From: JAXHUH01 sp034211175
GTDB lineage: Bacteria; Actinomycetota; Acidimicrobiia; Acidimicrobiales; CAIXPF01
DNA length: 64,000 bases
Assembly (NCBI GenBank): GCA_034211175.1
Contig: JAXHUH010000257.1
Span: forward strand, 1-64,000
Direction of reading: 5' to 3'
Part shown: positions 25,883-34,675 of the stretch, piece after piece
Position numbering within the stretch: position 1 is the stretch's first letter
Layout: every line of letters starts with the position of its first letter
Made by a program: the position numbers and the translations under genes
The notes under the pieces: generated by a model
What the model was told of the DNA's origin: nothing
What the model saw: the letters and a program-made list of their open reading frames with translations, nothing else
Databases searched by the model: none

Positions 25883-26113
25883 TCAGTCGCGGTCCCGTCC
25901 GGCCCGGACCGCAGCCACCACCTGGTCGTCGTCGAGTGTCACCGGCCGGGTGGCCGCCCGGCGGAGCACCTCGGCAACCGGTGGTCGGCTCGCGACCCGT
26001 TCGAGCTCGGCGAGCAGGTACTGGGACAGCGACAGCCCGGCTGCGGCCGCTCGCGAACGCAGCTCCCGATGGGTCTCCTCGGGGACGTCCCTGATCTGGA
26101 TCGTCTTGGTCAC
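25883..26113 (-). CDS. vapB: Ribbon-helix-helix antitoxin, FitA/VapB type
   Basis: The 76-residue product begins TKTIQIRDVPEETHRELRSR, a ribbon strand plus helix typical of FitA-like antitoxins. It continues with GLSLSQYLLAELERVA and has a C-terminal toxin-binding segment (LDDDQVVAAVRAGRD). It lies one base before the VapC gene, and the pair should repress its own promoter. A 17-base palindrome 22 bases upstream of its start is the likely operator. Confidence 0.87.
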   Translation of the reverse strand: MTKTIQIRDVPEETHRELRSRAAAAGLSLSQYLLAELERVASRPPVAEVLRRAATRPVTLDDDQVVAAVRAGRDRD

Positions 26114-26134
26114 ACGGCAAGGCTACACCCGAGA

Positions 26135-26151
26135 TGCATGTGCGACATGCA
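26135..26151. promoter_or_regulatory. Candidate VapB operator
   Basis: TGCATGT-GCG-ACATGCA is a perfect 7-bp dyad just upstream of the antitoxin start (26113, minus strand). It is AT-richer than its surroundings. Position and symmetry fit a ribbon-helix-helix autoregulatory site. Confidence 0.6.
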
Positions 26152-26165
26152 CATTGGGTGTGTGC

Positions 26166-27002
26166 TCAGGGTGATGTCGGGTCGTCACGGGGCTCGAGCG
26201 TCTCGAGGTCGGTGCAGTGGACCAGCTCGAGCTCGGGGACGGCGCCGACGCCGGCGCACTCGATGACGGTCGTGTCGTCCACCGCGAAGCCGAACGCCCA
26301 GCCGTCGAGCATGGCGAGCGCCCGCGCTTCGTGGGCCCGCCCGTCGAACGGGACCGTGATCGTGCCGATCTCGACGATGGTTCGCCACGAGCGACCGATC
26401 TCGTCGATGTCCTCGCCGCCGAGGACGCCGATCATGACGGCCAGGTGCTCGTCGTCGACGATCAGCCCGGCCGGGTCGGACGTCGTGTGGACGCGCACGG
26501 GGTCGCCGCCGTCGTGCTCGACGACGACGGCGATCGAGCCCGCGCCGGTGGCCGGCCCCGTGAAGCGGAGCTCGGCCGGCCGATCGGCGAGGCGGGCGAC
26601 CGTGAGCCAGCCGTTGCGCACGCCGTCGACGGCGCACCGCCGCCACACGGCCACCTCCTCGGGGGCGATCCGGCGCTGGCTGAGCCCGGCGATGCGGGAA
26701 CGCCACGCCTGCTCCTCGTCCGTGTCGCCGGCCGTGGTCCACGCGTCGGCGGCGCTCTCCCACTCCTGGCCCAGGTGCACGAGGTCCCGGACGCGCAGGT
26801 CGAGCACCGCCTCGGCCTCGTCGTCGTCGAAGCCGAACCGCTCGTTGAGCGTTCGCCGGACCGTGTCCTCGTCCTCGGCCGACCGTGCGAGCCCACCGAT
26901 CGACGACCACTCCTCCAGGGCGCGCCAGCGGGCGTCGGAGGTCGGGGCGCGTCGAGCCATGTCGTAGACGGTAGTGAGCCATCTCTCGATGCGGCGCTCC
27001 AA
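26166..27002 (-). CDS. Hypothetical protein with GyrA-like helical segment
   Basis: No family is recognised for the whole 278-residue protein. Residues ~48-75 (TLNERFGFDDDEAEAVLDLR) resemble the segment of type IIA topoisomerase A subunits that reads L-x-E-x-F-x-x-S-x-x-Q-A-x-A-I-L-D-M-R. The C-terminal half has alternating strands (TIVEIGTITVPFDG, LDGWAFGFAVDDTTVIECAG) without known motifs. It lacks a catalytic tyrosine region or other topoisomerase domains. ATG 26961 (MARRAPTSD) is an alternative start. It lies just upstream of the VapBC operator, in the same direction. Confidence 0.6.
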   Translation of the reverse strand: MERRIERWLTTVYDMARRAPTSDARWRALEEWSSIGGLARSAEDEDTVRRTLNERFGFDDDEAEAVLDLRVRDLVHLGQEWESAADAWTTAGDTDEEQAWRSRIAGLSQRRIAPEEVAVWRRCAVDGVRNGWLTVARLADRPAELRFTGPATGAGSIAVVVEHDGGDPVRVHTTSDPAGLIVDDEHLAVMIGVLGGEDIDEIGRSWRTIVEIGTITVPFDGRAHEARALAMLDGWAFGFAVDDTTVIECAGVGAVPELELVHCTDLETLEPRDDPTSP

Positions 27003-27113
27003 TCTCCCTCAGAGATGGGGAACCGGCTGCGCAGGGTGCGCTCGTCACGACACCGGGCGAGTCACCCGCGTGGGGTGAGGTGCCCGGCGGACCGCCGCCG
27101 AAGACTGCACGCG

Positions 27114-27299
27114 ATGATCCGAGCCCTCCTCGTCTTCGCCGCCGTCTTCCTCATCGCGACCTTCCCGGCCACGTGGCTGCTGATGCTGTTCCTCGGCAAC
27201 CTGGGGCTCGGGATGTCCTACTGGGCCACGCTGCCCCTCGGGATCCTCGTGTCGTCCCTGCTCGGCGCGTCGACCAGCCCCGCCCGGATGATGCGCTGA
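27114..27299 (+). CDS. Small two-helix membrane protein, 61 aa
   Basis: Almost the whole product is hydrophobic: IRALLVFAAVFLIATFPAT (helix 1) and WLLMLFLGNLGLGM to GILVSSLLGAS (helix 2), with a short basic C-terminus. It ends 31 bases before the first cyclase-like receptor gene, in the same direction, so it may be the first gene of that unit. No family is recognised. The ATG at 27114 is the only sensible start. Confidence 0.6.
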   Translation: MIRALLVFAAVFLIATFPATWLLMLFLGNLGLGMSYWATLPLGILVSSLLGASTSPARMMR

Positions 27300-27330
27300 G
27301 CCCCCTTCACGGGTCGAGTAGCGTCACGCC

Positions 27331-29457
27331 ATGACCCCCGAGCGGGCACGGAGGGTGAGGCTCAGAGGTATCCGCACGTCGATGGCGACGCGCCTCGCCG
27401 CGACGATCGTCGCCGTGAGCCTCGTCTCGCTCGGCGCCGCCGCGGTCGTCGGCGCGATCACCGGGGTCGAGCTCGGCCGCGACCTCGGCGACGACCGGCT
27501 CGTGGCGCTGCGCGAGTCGGGTGCCCGCGACGTCGCGTCGTACACGCTCGCCCTCCGACGCAGCAGCGAGACGCTCGCCGCGAGTCCCCAGGCGGCCGCG
27601 GCGATCGAGGCGTTCAGCGTCGGGTTCGACGAGCTCGAGGGCACCGCCGAGGTCACGGCCGAGCAGCGCGACGAGGTGATCGAGCACCATCGCGAGACCT
27701 ACGTCGAGCCGCTCGCCGAGGCGGGCCGCGACGTCGAGATCCGCGACGTCGTCGTCGAGGACCCCGCAGCGCTCCACCTGCAGTACCGCTACGCGGTGGA
27801 CCTGGGGGTGGTCGACGAGGCCGAGGCGCTCGACGACGCCCGGGACGCCACCCCCTGGACGGAGGCCCACGCCCGGGTCCATCCGGTCTACCGCGACGTC
27901 GTCGAGCGGCGCGACCTGCTCGACCTGCTCCTCGTCCGGGCGGACGACGCCACGGTCGTCTACTCGGTGGCCAAGCATCCCGAGCTCGGCACCAGCCTCT
28001 CCGTCGGGCCCTTCGGCGGCTCGCCCGTGGCCGCGGCGGCGAACCAGGCGATCGGCGACCCCGACGGCGGCGTGGTGATCACCGACGTCGGCTTCTACGA
28101 CGCCGTGCCCGGTGTCCCGGTCGTCGCGGCCGGCGCGCCGGTGGTCCAGGATGGCGAGCTCTACGGCGCGATCGTCCTGCTGGTCGACGCCCGCGACCTC
28201 ACCGACCTCCTCACCGCCGACCAGTCGTGGGACTCCGCCGGGTTCCCGCCCACCGGTCAGACCTACCTGGTCGGTGCGGACAGCCGGCTGCGCAGCGAGC
28301 CCCGCGGCTACCTCGAGGACCCGGTCGCGTTCCTCGACGACGCCGTGGCGGCGGCCTCGCTGAGCGAGGCGGACCGGGAGGAGATCGACGCGGTCGGCAC
28401 GCCCGTCCTCCTCGTGCGCGTGCCCGACGAGGCGTTCAACGCCGCGGTCGCCGGGGACGTCGCCGTCGACCGCCGCCCGACGATCGACGGGGTCGACGGC
28501 TACGGCACGGTCGGCCGGGTGCCGAGCGACGACGTCGAGTGGTGGGTCGTCTCGGAGGTCGACGCCGAGGCCGTGGAGGCCGACCTGATCGGCTTCCAGG
28601 AGCTGCTGGTCGTCGGGACCGCGGCGTTCGTGGTGATCTTCGCGTTCGTGGCGGTGGCGTGGGCCAACCGCACGCTCGAACCGATCCGCCGCCTCAGCGC
28701 CTGGCTCTCCGACGACGGGCCCCCGGTCGAGCTCGACCGGCGCAGCCCCCGGGAGTTCCGCGAGCTGACCGAGAGCTTCGAGGCGATGTCGTCCGCGCTC
28801 GCCGCCGAGGAGGCCGACCTGTCCGCGGCGCGTGCCCGCCGCCTGGCGCTGCTCCACCGCATGCTCCCGCCGACCGTTGCCGCCCGGGTCGCCGCCGGCG
28901 AGACCCAGCCGTTCGACGAGGCACCCAAGGCAACCGTCGGGGTCCTGCTCGTCGGCGGGCTCGGCGACCTCGTCCGCCACGACGGCGACGCCGGGCGACA
29001 GGTGGTGACCCGGCTCCACACCGAGCTCGGGGAGCTGGCCGAGCGCCACGGCGTCGACCGGGTGAAGGTGCTGGGCGACGCCTACGTCGTCGCCTGTGGT
29101 CACGACCGGGCGCTGATCGACCATGCGCCGCGGGTCGTCGCCTTCGCGGCCGACGCCCAGGACGCGGTGCGGGAACTGGGCCGCGACACCGCCGCGAACC
29201 TCGACATCTCCGCCGGGATCAGCACCGGCCCGGTCGTCGGGGGCATGGCCGGGGGGTCACGCCTCGTCTACGACGTGTGGGGTGAGACGGTCACGGTGGC
29301 GCACCAGCTCGCCCGGCGGGCGCCCGCCGGCGAGATCCTGGCGACCGAGGAGACGCGGGTGATGCTCCCCGCCGCGATCGAGATGTCGGCCCTCGACCTC
29401 GAGGGTGGACCGCCCGCGTGGCGCGTGGCCACCGCGACCGTCGGGGGGCCGGCGTGA
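27331..29457 (+). CDS. Membrane receptor with Cache-like sensor, HAMP and degenerate class III cyclase domain
   Basis: The 708-residue protein has a membrane helix near 20-42, a ~380-residue extracytoplasmic region containing a Cache-like stretch (GQTYLVGADSRLRSEPRG), a second helix near 428-450, a HAMP-like linker (TLEPIRRLSAWLSDD) and a C-terminal class III cyclase fold. Compared with active cyclases, the second metal Asp and substrate Lys are kept (VKVLGDAYVVACG), as is YDVWGE. The first metal Asp is missing (VLLVGGLGD where FADIVGF is expected). The transition-state Asn and Arg are replaced (VTVAHQ). Catalysis therefore looks unlikely; a regulatory pseudocyclase is inferred. Its stop overlaps the channel gene. 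Confidence 0.85.
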   Translation: MTPERARRVRLRGIRTSMATRLAATIVAVSLVSLGAAAVVGAITGVELGRDLGDDRLVALRESGARDVASYTLALRRSSETLAASPQAAAAIEAFSVGFDELEGTAEVTAEQRDEVIEHHRETYVEPLAEAGRDVEIRDVVVEDPAALHLQYRYAVDLGVVDEAEALDDARDATPWTEAHARVHPVYRDVVERRDLLDLLLVRADDATVVYSVAKHPELGTSLSVGPFGGSPVAAAANQAIGDPDGGVVITDVGFYDAVPGVPVVAAGAPVVQDGELYGAIVLLVDARDLTDLLTADQSWDSAGFPPTGQTYLVGADSRLRSEPRGYLEDPVAFLDDAVAAASLSEADREEIDAVGTPVLLVRVPDEAFNAAVAGDVAVDRRPTIDGVDGYGTVGRVPSDDVEWWVVSEVDAEAVEADLIGFQELLVVGTAAFVVIFAFVAVAWANRTLEPIRRLSAWLSDDGPPVELDRRSPREFRELTESFEAMSSALAAEEADLSAARARRLALLHRMLPPTVAARVAAGETQPFDEAPKATVGVLLVGGLGDLVRHDGDAGRQVVTRLHTELGELAERHGVDRVKVLGDAYVVACGHDRALIDHAPRVVAFAADAQDAVRELGRDTAANLDISAGISTGPVVGGMAGGSRLVYDVWGETVTVAHQLARRAPAGEILATEETRVMLPAAIEMSALDLEGGPPAWRVATATVGGPA

Positions 29458-30953
29458 TCGCGCTCGCGGAGAACAGCGGCACGTGGGCGGCGGTCGTGAT
29501 CGTGGCCGTGCCTGCCCTCGTCATCGCCGCCTCGGAGCTCGACGAGCGGCTGCGCCAACGCGACTCCCCCCTGCGGGCCGCGGTGGCCACGGTGCGCAAC
29601 TGGGTGCTGCCGCTGTTCGCGCTGTGGGCGCTGCTCGTGCCCGTCCTCGACGCCGATCGGGACGCCCCGGCCGTGCGGATCACGGCAACGGCGTTCGTCC
29701 TGGCGCTCGCCTGGGCCACCCTGCAGCTGTTCCGCATCGCGGTCGGGGTCATCCAGCGCCGTCACCTCGCCCGTGATCGCCAGCCGCTGCCCCAGCTCCT
29801 GCTCGCGCTGCCACGCCTGCTCGTCCTCCTCGTGGTCGCCTGGCTGCTCGTCGGCGTCGTCTGGGGCATCGACCTCTCCGCCGCGCTGACCGCGCTCGGC
29901 GTGACGTCGCTCGTGGTCTCGTTCGCCCTGCAGGAGACCCTGAGCGGCCTCGCCTCGGGCGTGCTCCTGCTCGGTGACCAGCCGTTCCAGCCCGGTGACT
30001 GGATCAGCACCGACGACACCGAGGGCGTCGTCGTCGACGTGAACTGGCGGACGTCGCGCCTGAAGGACCGCAACGGCGACATGGTCACCGTGCCCAACAG
30101 CGCCATGGCCAACGCCAAGATCGTCAACTACTCCCGCCCCGCCCGCCTCCACCGCGTGGTGGTGCCGGTCCAGGTGGCGTTCTCGAACCCGCCGACGTTG
30201 GCGAAGGCGATGCTGCTCGACGCGGCCCGGGGCACCGACGGCGTGCTCACCGAGCCGCCCCCGGCCGTCCGCGTCGTCCAGATCGACGACCCGCTCATGG
30301 GCTACGAGGTCGACATGTGGATCGACGACTACGGGATCGCCCCCCGGGTCCGCAGCGACTTCGGCAGCCTCGTCTGGTACCAGTCGCACCGCCACGACGT
30401 CCCCCTCCCGAGCCCGGCCCAGGACCTGTACCTCTACGACGGTCCCGAGACGTCCACCGCCGGGGCGCCCGCGGTCGGTGAGCTCCGCCGGGGCATCGAG
30501 CAGTCCCCGCTCCTCGGCTTCCTCGCCGACGAGGACGTCGACCGCCTGGCGCAGGCGAGCCGGCCGTTGCGCTACGCGGTCGGCGAGCAGATCCTCGACG
30601 CCCGGCGGGCCGGGCGGGACCTCGTCCTGCTCGCGGAGGGTCGTGCGGTGATCGCGCTCGTGGACGACGACGGCGCCGGCGTCCGCACCGAGACCGTGGT
30701 CGGCGAGCTGACGGCGGGTGAGTCGATCACCTCGCTCGGCGACGTCGGCGAGGACCGCCACCTCGTCGTCCGGGCGGTCTCGGACTGCGACGTGCTGGTG
30801 ATCGACGCCGACGTGATCGGTGAGCTCGGCAGCCGGAACACCGAGCTCGCGGCGGCGTTCAACCGCCTCAGCTCGATCCGCCGGCGCCGCATCGACCGGA
30901 TCGTCGAGCAGCGGTCGGCGCGCAACGGCGCGCAGGAGCCCGCCGAGCGATGA
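29454..30953 (+). CDS. MscS-family channel with C-terminal cyclic-nucleotide-binding-like domain
   Basis: The 499-residue protein has about four N-terminal helices, then the MscS pore helix and beta domain. The pore region reads LTALGVTSLVVSFALQETLSG with GVLLLGDQPFQPGDWI, followed by DVNWRTSRLKDRNGDMVTVP and NSAMANAKIVNYS. Residues ~350-480 form a cyclic-nucleotide-binding-like barrel (LLGFLADEDVDRLAQ, GEQILDARRAGRDLVLLAEG). In its phosphate cassette the Glu survives (AGESITSLG) but the canonical PRxA is not recognisable, so the ligand may differ. Start GTG 29454 and stop at 30953 overlap both neighbours (GTGA, ATGA). The arrangement resembles Mycobacterium tuberculosis Rv2434c next to Rv2435c. 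Confidence 0.88.
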   Translation: MIALAENSGTWAAVVIVAVPALVIAASELDERLRQRDSPLRAAVATVRNWVLPLFALWALLVPVLDADRDAPAVRITATAFVLALAWATLQLFRIAVGVIQRRHLARDRQPLPQLLLALPRLLVLLVVAWLLVGVVWGIDLSAALTALGVTSLVVSFALQETLSGLASGVLLLGDQPFQPGDWISTDDTEGVVVDVNWRTSRLKDRNGDMVTVPNSAMANAKIVNYSRPARLHRVVVPVQVAFSNPPTLAKAMLLDAARGTDGVLTEPPPAVRVVQIDDPLMGYEVDMWIDDYGIAPRVRSDFGSLVWYQSHRHDVPLPSPAQDLYLYDGPETSTAGAPAVGELRRGIEQSPLLGFLADEDVDRLAQASRPLRYAVGEQILDARRAGRDLVLLAEGRAVIALVDDDGAGVRTETVVGELTAGESITSLGDVGEDRHLVVRAVSDCDVLVIDADVIGELGSRNTELAAAFNRLSSIRRRRIDRIVEQRSARNGAQEPAER

Positions 30954-33229
30954 GCACCGACGCCGCGCCCCGCAACGACGAGCCCGCCGTCGATCGGACC
31001 GCGCCGCCAGCCGGTGGGACGACCGGGCCCGGTGACGACTCGCCGGCCGCTCCGGCGACGGCGGACACCGCGGTGCCGGGCGCGGACACCGCCGCAGCCA
31101 CCTCCGGGGCCACGCCGACCCGTCGGGGGCGCCGGGGCGGGCTGCGTCGACGCATCGCGGTGGCGCTCGTGCTCGCGGCCGTCGTGTCACTCGTCTTCGT
31201 GGCGGCGCTCAACTTCTTCGGGGCGCTCCGGCTGCTCCTGAACGGCAACGAGGACCGGCTCGTCGCGGTGGGTGAGAGCCGGGCCGCCAGCATCGAGCAG
31301 GGCATCGACCGGGTGCTCGACAACGTCTCGGTCGCGGCCGCCGACCTCGCGGTCGCCCTCGCGCTCGAGGGCTTCGGCGAGACCTTCTCCGAGCTCGACG
31401 ACGAGCCGCTCGAACCGCGGCAGCTGGCCGAGCTCGAGGACGCGTACGGCGAGCTGGTCGTGGACGCGGTGGCCGACGCCGGCCTCGAACCGGTGACGGT
31501 CGACGAGACGATGCCGGCGTCCGACGCCGGACGCTACGTCCAGTACCACTACGGGCTCGGCGCCGCGGCCCGGGGCGAGCGCGACCTCGACCTCGCGGAC
31601 GCCGGCGACGGCTCGGACTACAGCGAGCTGCGGTCGGCGTTCCATCCCTACCTGGCGTCGCTCGTGGCGACGATGCAGCTGGGCGACCTCCTCCTCGTCG
31701 ACGCCGACACCGCGGACGTCGTCTACTCGGCGCAGGGCAGGATCGACGTCGGGACGAACCTGCGCGACGGCCCGTTCGCCGACACCGCGCTGGCCCGGGC
31801 CGTGCTCGACGACCTGTCGAACACGCGGGTCGGCGAGACGGTCATCGCCGACTACGAGCGCTACCTGCCGGGCGGCGGTCGGCCCGTGCTGTTCGCCGCC
31901 TCGGCCGTGCGCAGCGGCACCGAGATCGTCGGGGCCCTCGTCGCCGAGCTGCCGGTCGAGGCGCTGACCAACATCACGACCGCCGGCGGCGCCTGGGAGC
32001 AGATCGGCCTCGACGAGGGCGAGGCCTACGTCGTCGGCCCCGACCTGCTCCTGCGCAGCGAGAGCCGGCGCTGGATCGAGGACCCCGAGGGGTACCTCGA
32101 GGCGATCGACGGCGAGGAGCACGCGTCGCTGGTCGAGGTGTTCGAGTCGCCGGTCGGGCTCCAGGTCGTCGACACCGAGCCCGTCACCGAGGCGCTCGAC
32201 GGGCACACGTTCTCCGGTGTGGCCACCGACTACCTGGGCGAGGCGACGTTCAGCTACGCCCGTCTCCTCGACGTCGCCGGCCTGCAGTGGGCGGTGGTGG
32301 TCGACGAGCCGATCGCGTCGGCCCGGGCCCCGTTCGCGGAGTACTTCCGCCGGCTCGGGCTCGTCGTGGCCATCATCGTGCCGCTCGTGGTCGTCCTCGG
32401 CATCGTCCTGGCCGACCGCCTGGCCCGGCGCATCCCGGCGATGGTCCGCGCCGCGCACGAGGTGGCGGCCGGTGAGCGCGACCCGGACGTGGGCACGCAG
32501 GTCAACGACGAGCTCGGCGACCTCGGCCGCCGGTTGCGACGCCTCGCCGCCGACCTCGGTCGCCGGGAGGCGCAGCTCGCGGCCGAGTACGAGCGGCGCC
32601 GAGAGCTGCTGGCCACCGTGTTGCCGGAGCGGATCGTCGACGCGGTCGACTCCGACCGCTACTCGGCCGCCGAGGGCGACCTGGTCGACGTCGGCACGGT
32701 CATCGCCGTGCGGGTCGTGCTCGACGACGCCGGCGGCGCACCCGACGACGTCGACGTCGGCGAGTTGCTCGCGGAGGACGCACGCTTCGCCGAGTCGTTG
32801 GCCCACGAGCGCGGCATCGAGCGGATCCGGGCCGACGCCGACCGCTACCTGTTCGTCGCCGGGGCCGGCCGGGACGAGGCCGGGGCCGACGACGCGCTGG
32901 CCTATGCGACCGACCTGTCGGCCGCGGTCGCCGAGGTCGCGGCGCGCGAGCAGGTGACCATGTCCGTGAGCGTCGGCCTGGCGACCGGTTCGGTCGCGAT
33001 GGGCGTCGTCGGCGCCGGCGGGCTCACGTTCGCGGCCTGGGGCGAGCCCGTGCGACAGGCCCTCGCCGTCTGTGCGCTGGCCGCCGGCGGGCAGGTCCTC
33101 CTCGACCGCAGCGCGGCCGATGCCCTCACCTCCGACGACTGGCGGCTCGAGGAGGCGGAGGAGCTGGTCGACGTCGACGGCCGGCCGATGGCGCTCCTGG
33201 CGGCGGTCGCCGCCGAGTCGACCACCTGA
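30950..33229 (+). CDS. Second membrane receptor with HAMP and strongly degenerate cyclase domain
   Basis: The 759-residue protein has a disordered ~60-residue N-terminus, a helix near 68-90, an extracytoplasmic sensor with Cache-like GEAYVVGPDLLLRSESRRW, a second helix near 465-490, HAMP (RRIPAMVRAAHEVAAGERD) and a cyclase-like C-terminus. Decay is greater than in the first receptor. The first metal Asp is replaced in VIAVRVVLD, the Lys by Arg (RIRADADRYLFVAG, with the second Asp kept), the base-selecting DVWGD by AAWGE, and the Asn/Arg pair by unrelated residues. It is probably non-catalytic. ATG 30950 overlaps the channel stop. Overall fold and order of domains match the first receptor, suggesting an ancient duplication. 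Confidence 0.83.
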   Translation: MSTDAAPRNDEPAVDRTAPPAGGTTGPGDDSPAAPATADTAVPGADTAAATSGATPTRRGRRGGLRRRIAVALVLAAVVSLVFVAALNFFGALRLLLNGNEDRLVAVGESRAASIEQGIDRVLDNVSVAAADLAVALALEGFGETFSELDDEPLEPRQLAELEDAYGELVVDAVADAGLEPVTVDETMPASDAGRYVQYHYGLGAAARGERDLDLADAGDGSDYSELRSAFHPYLASLVATMQLGDLLLVDADTADVVYSAQGRIDVGTNLRDGPFADTALARAVLDDLSNTRVGETVIADYERYLPGGGRPVLFAASAVRSGTEIVGALVAELPVEALTNITTAGGAWEQIGLDEGEAYVVGPDLLLRSESRRWIEDPEGYLEAIDGEEHASLVEVFESPVGLQVVDTEPVTEALDGHTFSGVATDYLGEATFSYARLLDVAGLQWAVVVDEPIASARAPFAEYFRRLGLVVAIIVPLVVVLGIVLADRLARRIPAMVRAAHEVAAGERDPDVGTQVNDELGDLGRRLRRLAADLGRREAQLAAEYERRRELLATVLPERIVDAVDSDRYSAAEGDLVDVGTVIAVRVVLDDAGGAPDDVDVGELLAEDARFAESLAHERGIERIRADADRYLFVAGAGRDEAGADDALAYATDLSAAVAEVAAREQVTMSVSVGLATGSVAMGVVGAGGLTFAAWGEPVRQALAVCALAAGGQVLLDRSAADALTSDDWRLEEAEELVDVDGRPMALLAAVAAESTT

Positions 33230-33250
33230 CCGATCCGACCCGAGCCCGCC

Positions 33251-33625
33251 TCAGCGCAGCAGGCGACGCAGCACGCGGGTCACGAGGAACGCCACCGCGA
33301 CGATGGTCACCGCGACCTTGGTCGGGTCGACCGCCGGCTCCCAGGTGACGTCGCCGTCGCGGATCACGTAGGCGCCGACCGGGCGGGCCGTCACCCCGAA
33401 CCCGAGACCTCCGCCGGAACCCTCCTCCTCGGTCGGCCCCTGGCCCTGCCCGCCCCCTCCGCCGCCGCCGCCACGCAGCGAGACCACCGGGACAACGGTC
33501 ACGCCGCCGCGCTCGATGGGCTCGCCCACGACGCGCTCGACGGTGAGGATCTCCCGGACCCGGGCGCCCAGGGTCTCGAGGCCGGGCGGGAACCCGCCGG
33601 TGGTGTGGTCCTCGGTGAGGGTCAT
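33251..33625 (-). CDS. GerW/YtfJ family protein
   Basis: The 124-residue protein has the family core ILTVERVVGEPIERGGVTVVPVVS and then a long Gly-rich loop. GLGFGVTARPVGAYVIRDG and a hydrophobic C-terminus (VAVTIVAVAFLVTRVLRR) follow. YtfJ/GerW is known for spore germination in Bacillus, but homologues are common in non-sporulating actinobacteria, where the role is unknown. It converges on the receptor-channel unit with about 20 bases between stops and is divergent from the kinase gene. Confidence 0.85.
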   Translation of the reverse strand: MTLTEDHTTGGFPPGLETLGARVREILTVERVVGEPIERGGVTVVPVVSLRGGGGGGGGQGQGPTEEEGSGGGLGFGVTARPVGAYVIRDGDVTWEPAVDPTKVAVTIVAVAFLVTRVLRRLLR

Positions 33626-33743
33626 CTGCTCGCTCCTCGCGCTCGATCGCCCGCTGGGAACGAACGTAGTGCGAGGTCGCGTCCGGCCGGCGTGGTGGGC
33701 GGCCGACGGGCGAAGCCGGCGCGGATCGCTCAAAGTGTGCGGC

Positions 33744-34658
33744 ATGGTTGCAGAGATCGCAGTCGTCGGGAGCCTCAACCTCGACCTCGTCGTCCCCGTG
33801 GAGCGCGTGCCCCTCGTGGGGGAGACCGTCCTCGGTGGTGACCTCGTCCGCAACTGCGGGGGCAAGGGCGGGAACCAGGCCACGGCCGCGGCCCGTCTCG
33901 GCCGGCGGGTGGCGATGGTGGCCCGAGTCGGCGACGACGACGCCGCGGAGATCCTCCGTCGGGGCCTGGACACCGACGAGATCGACGTCTCGCGGGTCGT
34001 CGGCACGCCCGGTGTGCCGTCGGGGGTGGCGCTGATCGCGGTCGAGGCGGCGGGCGACAACGCGATCGTCGTCGCGCCCGGCGCGAACGCCCGCCTCCGC
34101 CCCGAGGACGTCCGGGTCGACGCGGTGGCGACCGCGTCGGTCGTGCTCGTGCAGCTCGAGATCCCGATCGAGACCGTGGAGGCGGCGGTGGCCCACGCCA
34201 CGGGGACGGTGGTGTGCAACCCCGCGCCGGCCCCGCCCGGTGGTCTCCCGGCGTCGCTGCTCGGTGCGCTCGACGTGCTCGTGCCGAACGAGACCGAGCT
34301 GTACACGCTGGCCGGTGCGCCGGCCCCCGACGGGGACGCGCCGGGCATCGAGGCGCTCGACGAGATGGCGCGGGGCCTCGGCGCCCACCACGTGGTCGTG
34401 ACCCTGGGCGCCCGCGGCGCGCTCGTCGTGACCCCGGACGTGACCGAGCTCGTGCCGGCGCCGACGGTGCGCCCGGTCGACACGACCGCGGCGGGTGACT
34501 CGTTCTGCGGCGGGTTGGCCGATCGCCTCGCGGCCGGCGAGGACCTGCTCACCGCGACCCGGTGGGCGGTGCGGGTCGGTGCGGCCACGACGCTGCGGGC
34601 CGGTGCCCAGCCGTCGCTGCCGACCCCCGAGGAGGTCGAACGCCTCCTCGCCCCCTGA
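33744..34658 (+). CDS. Ribokinase-like PfkB-family sugar kinase
   Basis: The 304-residue protein has the PfkB N-terminal signature (GSLNLDLVVPVERVPLVGET, then GGKGGNQATAAARLG) and the C-terminal ATP/anion-hole motif DTTAAGDSFCGGLADRLA. The catalytic Asp is within GD. NETE and VTLGARGAL are also present, as in ribokinases. ATG 33744 begins MVAEIAVVGS, consistent with the family; the frame is open upstream but not family-like. No transport or catabolic sugar genes are adjacent, so ribose specificity is inference only. Confidence 0.88.
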   Translation: MVAEIAVVGSLNLDLVVPVERVPLVGETVLGGDLVRNCGGKGGNQATAAARLGRRVAMVARVGDDDAAEILRRGLDTDEIDVSRVVGTPGVPSGVALIAVEAAGDNAIVVAPGANARLRPEDVRVDAVATASVVLVQLEIPIETVEAAVAHATGTVVCNPAPAPPGGLPASLLGALDVLVPNETELYTLAGAPAPDGDAPGIEALDEMARGLGAHHVVVTLGARGALVVTPDVTELVPAPTVRPVDTTAAGDSFCGGLADRLAAGEDLLTATRWAVRVGAATTLRAGAQPSLPTPEEVERLLAP

Positions 34659-34675
34659 GCGCCCGTCACAACCGG

